From contig NZ_JAHUQD010000015.1 in NCBI RefSeq assembly GCF_023838525.1, forward strand, positions 1 through 59,771: a stretch of 59,771 bases of DNA. Reading direction: 5' to 3'. Position 1 is the first letter of the stretch. Each line of letters starts with the position of its first letter. Under the pieces are notes generated by a model. It was not told where the DNA came from and searched no databases. It worked only from the letters and a program-made list of their open reading frames with translations. Origin of the DNA: Caldicoprobacter algeriensis (GTDB lineage Bacteria > Bacillota > Clostridia > Caldicoprobacterales > Caldicoprobacteraceae). The position numbers were made by a program, and so were the translations under genes. Shown here piece after piece: positions 57,158 through 59,771 of the stretch.

Positions 57158-57886
57158 ATGATTCGTGCGCTATACAGCTCGGCTTCGGCCATGATGGCCC
57201 AGCAGCAAAACCTGGACATCATATCCAACAACATCGCAAATATGAACACTGTGGCATACAAGAAAGTAAGGCCTGCTTTTCAGGATGCGCTGTATTCGGC
57301 CATGGACGCGAGAAGAGCGCCTGAGCCGGTAAACCTGCAGATAGGGAATGGGGTGAGGGTGGCGGCCACCCAGCGCCATTTTCGCCATGGGAGGTTGCAG
57401 GAGACTGGCCGTCCCATGGACTTTGCTATCGAGGGGGAAGGCTTTTTTGTATTGCTGCGCCCCGACGGGACACTATGTTACACCAGAGATGGGAGTTTCC
57501 ATGTTTCGGCCGAACAGGTGGGCGGAGTGATGGTCAATCGTCTGGTCACGCCTCAAGGGGAGCATGTCTTGGATATAAATGGTCAGCCCATCGAGGTGTA
57601 CAATGGCCAGGAGGTACCAGTGGATCGCTTTAACATAGCTGTCTTCCCCAATCCCGAGGGGCTTGAAGCCATAGGGCATAACCGCTTTGTGGAGACTGAG
57701 GCCAGCGGCCCGGCTGTTAATGGCTATCCGGCTATGGTGAAGCAGGGATTTCTGGAGCTGCCAAACGTTGACCTGGCAGAGGAGATGGCTCAGCTTATAT
57801 TGGCACAAAAGGCGTACCAGCTCAGTTCAAGGGTCTTGCAGTCGGCCGACGAGATGGAGCGTTTGGCCAACAATCTGAGAGAATAA
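57158..57886 (+). CDS. flhP: Flagellar hook-basal body protein FlhP (FlgG family)
   Basis: Second FlgG-family rod protein (242 residues). IRALYSSASAMMAQQQNLDI, then SNNIANMNTVAYKKVR, FVLLRPDGTLCYTRDG, and the C-terminal LILAQKAYQLSSRVLQSADE are conserved. AAAGGAGGG lies 8 bases before ATG 57158, 15 bp after flhO. Both genes sit behind mbl as in Bacillus. Confidence 0.94.
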   Translation: MIRALYSSASAMMAQQQNLDIISNNIANMNTVAYKKVRPAFQDALYSAMDARRAPEPVNLQIGNGVRVAATQRHFRHGRLQETGRPMDFAIEGEGFFVLLRPDGTLCYTRDGSFHVSAEQVGGVMVNRLVTPQGEHVLDINGQPIEVYNGQEVPVDRFNIAVFPNPEGLEAIGHNRFVETEASGPAVNGYPAMVKQGFLELPNVDLAEEMAQLILAQKAYQLSSRVLQSADEMERLANNLRE

Positions 57887-57892
57887 AAAAAG

Positions 57893-57977
57893 CAAAGACT
57901 CTAATATTAGAAAGGAAGGTGAAGCGCATTCTTTTCCATCTTAAAGGAGATGGAGTCCTCCGCGCTTGTATATGATG
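57893..57977 (+). promoter_or_regulatory. Structured leader of fabZ, homologous to the ttcA leader
   Basis: Shares an ordered set of blocks with the minus-strand ttcA leader (59340-59256): AGACTCTAAT, AGAAAGGA, GCATTC, TCCAT, CTTA, GTCYTYYGCRC and ATGAAG at the start codon. An outer stem AAGCGC / GCGCTT (57922-57927 with 57962-57967) corresponds to GAGTGC / GCACTC in the ttcA copy, two compensatory pair changes. The only ribosome binding site candidates lie inside the folded part. Not a class I recognise. Confidence 0.65.
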
Positions 57978-58409
57978 AAGGTAGAAGAAATAATGGAATG
58001 TATACCACACCGTTACCCTTTCTTGCTGATAGACCGAATTATCGAGTTTGAGCCGGGCAAGAGGGCGGTGGGGATAAAAAACGTTACTATAAACGAATGG
58101 TTTTTCCAGGGGCATTTTCCGGGAGCGCCCATAATGCCAGGGGTATTGATACTGGAGGCACTGGCGCAGCTGGGGGCTGTGGTGGTCCTTTACGGTGAAC
58201 AGAACAGGGGCAAGATACCTGTTTTTGCAGGAGTGGACAGGCTGCGCTTTCGCAGACAGGTTGTTCCCGGTGACCAGCTGCGCCTTGAGGCCGAGATCAG
58301 CAAGGTAAAAGGTTCAATGGGCAAAGGAGTGGTAAGGGCTTTGGTGGATGGCGAAGTGGCAGCAGAAGGCGAGGTCATGTTTGCGCTGGTTGATAAAAAG
58401 GATGATTGA
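57966..58409 (+). CDS. fabZ: 3-hydroxyacyl-ACP dehydratase FabZ
   Basis: Hot-dog-fold dehydratase of type II fatty acid synthesis (about 147 residues). [12 protein letters not shown] with the catalytic His, and [20 protein letters not shown] with the Glu, are intact. The start is uncertain: TTG 57966 has GGAG about 10 bases upstream and matches the TTG of ttcA in the shared leader; ATG 57972 and 57975 are alternatives that lack a site at normal distance. It follows flhP as in Bacillus (ywpB). Confidence 0.94.
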   Translation: MYMMKVEEIMECIPHRYPFLLIDRIIEFEPGKRAVGIKNVTINEWFFQGHFPGAPIMPGVLILEALAQLGAVVVLYGEQNRGKIPVFAGVDRLRFRRQVVPGDQLRLEAEISKVKGSMGKGVVRALVDGEVAAEGEVMFALVDKKDD

Positions 58410-58452
58410 ACTATTGGCGACATCATATCCTTCGACAGCGAAAAACGAAGGG

Positions 58453-58510
58453 ACAAAAAAGAGCGTCCGGGCTGAATGCTTTGCATATCCAGCTTGAGGC
58501 GCTCTTTTTG
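58453..58510. terminator. Bidirectional terminator between fabZ and ttcA
   Basis: AAAAAAGAGCGTC on the left pairs with GAGGCGCTCTTTTT on the right around a 30-nt loop with a smaller stem. A-run on one side and T-run on the other serve the two convergent genes. Confidence 0.8.
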
Positions 58511-58545
58511 GTTCCAAACCTTTAAAAAGATTTAAATGAACAATA

Positions 58546-59271
58546 TCAGTCCCATAGATTGCGGTTGTGCTTGCTTTTTAGGGCAGTGAGGAATCGCGTT
58601 CTTATATCAGGGAATGTTTTTGCCAAGGAACGCACCAACTTTTTCATCTCTTCCCGCTGGGTATGTTCAGCGGCGGGGCAGGGGCTTTGAACTACTGGCA
58701 AGCTATGGCGCCTGGCTGCACCGATGATCTCGGGTTCAGGTGCGTATATCAACGGCCGTATTACCGTAATTCCCTTTCTGTCCAGGTAGGTCACGGGCGA
58801 GAAGGTGTTGAACCGCCCCTCATAAAAAAGGCTAAGAAAAAACGTCTCTATGGCATCGTCCAGATTGTGCCCCAAGGCAACCTTTTTGCATCCCAGTTCC
58901 AGGGCGACGTCATGAAGGGCTCCGCGTCGCATTCGAGCACAAAGCGAGCAGGGATTTTTTTCCTTTCTCACTTCAAATATTATCTTTCCGATCAGGGTGT
59001 GTTTTACAGTGTAGGGCACACCCAGTTCCTTGCAGAAAGCCTCAATGGGTGAGACGTCAAAGTCTTCAAACCCCATGGTAAGGGTTATGGCTTCTATATG
59101 AAATGATACCGGAGAGAAATACTGATACAGCTTGAGGGCTTTAAGCAGGGTAAGGCTGTCCTTCCCTCCCGATACCCCCACTGCGATTCTGTCTCCTTCT
59201 TGAATCATGTTGAAGTCCTCTACGGCTTTTCGAAAGTAACCCAGTACTCTCTTCATGGTATGCGAGTGCAA
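58546..59271 (-). CDS. ttcA: TtcA-family tRNA thiolation protein
   Basis: PP-loop ATPase of the TtcA/TtuA superfamily (241 residues), which thiolates tRNA (2-thiocytidine at position 32 in the TtcA branch). GVSGGKDSLTLL is the PP-loop. The Cys motif NPCSLCARMRRGAL supplies two ligands of the [4Fe-4S] cluster and SPCPAAEHTQREEMK the third. GHNLDDAIETFFLS is also typical. TTG 59271 is chosen because AGAGG lies about 6-8 bases upstream; ATG 59256 is an alternative. Convergent with fabZ, with which it shares a leader element. Confidence 0.9.
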   Translation of the reverse strand: MHSHTMKRVLGYFRKAVEDFNMIQEGDRIAVGVSGGKDSLTLLKALKLYQYFSPVSFHIEAITLTMGFEDFDVSPIEAFCKELGVPYTVKHTLIGKIIFEVRKEKNPCSLCARMRRGALHDVALELGCKKVALGHNLDDAIETFFLSLFYEGRFNTFSPVTYLDRKGITVIRPLIYAPEPEIIGAARRHSLPVVQSPCPAAEHTQREEMKKLVRSLAKTFPDIRTRFLTALKSKHNRNLWD

Positions 59272-59340
59272 AAGACTTCCTCTCTAAGATATGGAGAGGA
59301 ATGCACTCTTCTCTCCTTTCTGACATTAATTAGAGTCTAT
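59256..59340 (-). promoter_or_regulatory. Structured leader of ttcA, homologous to the fabZ leader
   Basis: Reading the minus strand from 59340: AGACTCTAAT, AGAAAGGAGAG, then a hairpin with outer stem GAGTGCA / TGCACTC, inner stem TTCCTCTC / GAGAGGAA, loop CATATCTTA and a one-sided bulge GTCTTT. The ribosome binding site GAGAGG lies in the 3' arm of the inner stem, so the fold would hide it. See the fabZ copy and findings. Confidence 0.65.
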
Positions 59341-59407
59341 AATCTTGAAATCTTTATCCAATCACATTTTCACTTGTCTGAGGCTCCTGACTTCTAAAAG
59401 CTTTTTT

Positions 59408-59436
59408 ATTATACCATACTCGCTTTACATAGTTAA
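59408..59436 (-). promoter_or_regulatory. ttcA promoter
   Basis: On the minus strand: TTAACT (59436-59431), 17-bp spacer, TGG-extended TATAAT (59413-59408). The transcript would carry a leader of about 130 nt including the structured element. Confidence 0.65.
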
Positions 59437-59439
59437 TAC

Positions 59440-59753
59440 GTACTTTAAGCCACAATGTATTTCATGGGTAGATCAAAATTTTCATTTTAGCTAAAACCGA
59501 CTTTACTGTAAAAAGTCTATTTTGCTGCTCAAGATTAAATTAGAAGCTCAAAACAAAAATGGTGGTGAGCGAAATTGTACGGTTGAACGTTAGGAATTTC
59601 AACCAACATTTTGCCGATTAAATTTGCACCAAAATAAATTTTTATGGTTCGTTGTAAAATTAAATGCAACACCTAAAAAATAGTAGAACCATAGTGAGAA
59701 ATCCTGTATGATATAGATATCCAAAATCACTAAACATACAAGGGGGTCTCACT
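59440..59753. other. AT-rich spacer with probable left end of an insertion sequence
   Basis: No gene up to about 59640. The stretch GTTGTAAAATTAAATGCAAC (59651-59670) is itself a near-palindrome and looks like a terminal inverted repeat of an IS30-type element. After it come TATGAT (59708-59713) as a possible -10 box and AAGGGGG before the transposase start. The other end lies outside the window. Confidence 0.4.
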
Positions 59754-59771
59754 ATGGCTCAACATAATTGT
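59754..59771 (+). CDS. Start of a probable insertion-sequence transposase (truncated by window)
   Basis: ATG 59754 has ACAAGGGGGTCTC at normal ribosome binding site spacing; only MAQHNC is visible. The assignment rests on the terminal-repeat-like sequence upstream and on the sharp change to AT-rich DNA. IS30 family is a guess. Confidence 0.4.

Overview
The window is a low-to-mid GC Firmicutes chromosome, almost certainly from an anaerobic, endospore-forming member of class Clostridia (the gene set recalls Thermoanaerobacterales, Mahella or Caldicoprobacter, but I cannot name the species from sequence alone). The evidence is a dense set of sporulation genes (spo0A, spoIIR, sleB-ypeB, sspF, ytvI, spoIID, spoIIQ, spoIIID, a SPOCS-LysM protein), veg, Gram-positive housekeeping genes, a T-box leader, AGGAGG-type ribosome binding sites and a V/A-type ATPase operon. 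All genes except a penicillin-binding protein and the terminal ttcA lie on the + strand, as expected if replication enters from the left.

Layout. 1-8.5 kb: methionine T-box, metG, tatD, a TatD-associated radical SAM gene, a convergent lipoprotein-type PBP, a yabE-like G5/3D cell-wall protein and rsmA. With veg (14.1 kb) and ispE (16.2 kb) this is the metS-yabD-yabE-ksgA-veg-ispE neighbourhood of Bacillus, interrupted by an unrecognised acidic/Tyr-rich protein, spo0A, an ArsR regulator with a CoA-disulfide-reductase-like flavoprotein, and a zinc-ribbon protein preceded by a cluster of DnaA boxes. 17-25 kb: nucleotidyltransferase, spoIIR, an Orn/Lys/Arg decarboxylase, sleB-ypeB-sspF, ddl-murI and an MBL-fold hydrolase. 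26-39 kb: pyrG, a decayed IS200/IS605 end, rho with a long Gln/Glu-rich insert, ytvI, rpmE, yqhQ-like, prmC, prfA, a ZIP transporter, ywlC, ywlE, rpiA and upp. 39-47.8 kb: a nine-gene V/A-type ATPase operon with Na+-binding residues in the rotor subunit. 47.8-51.8 kb: a decayed accessory patch (permease ghost, an intact NCS2 permease, gltD and ABC-transporter fragments). 51.8-59.3 kb: ywmB, spoIID, spoIIQ, spoIIID, mbl, flhO, flhP, fabZ and the convergent ttcA. The window ends at the first codons of an insertion-sequence transposase.

The order pyrG/rho/rpmE/prmC-prfA/ywlC/ywlE/upp/[ATPase]/ywmB/spoIID/spoIIQ/spoIIID/mbl/flhO/flhP/fabZ closely follows Bacillus subtilis, but the place of the F-type atp operon is taken by a V/A-type operon. 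The least explained signals are: (i) a cluster of seven DnaA boxes plus an AT-rich tract at 13.16-13.36 kb, away from dnaA; (ii) a roughly 85-nt structured leader shared by fabZ and ttcA with two compensatory base-pair changes; (iii) a fragment of a second metG copy between the T-box and metG; (iv) a perfect 17-bp palindrome over the -10 element of the ArsR operon.
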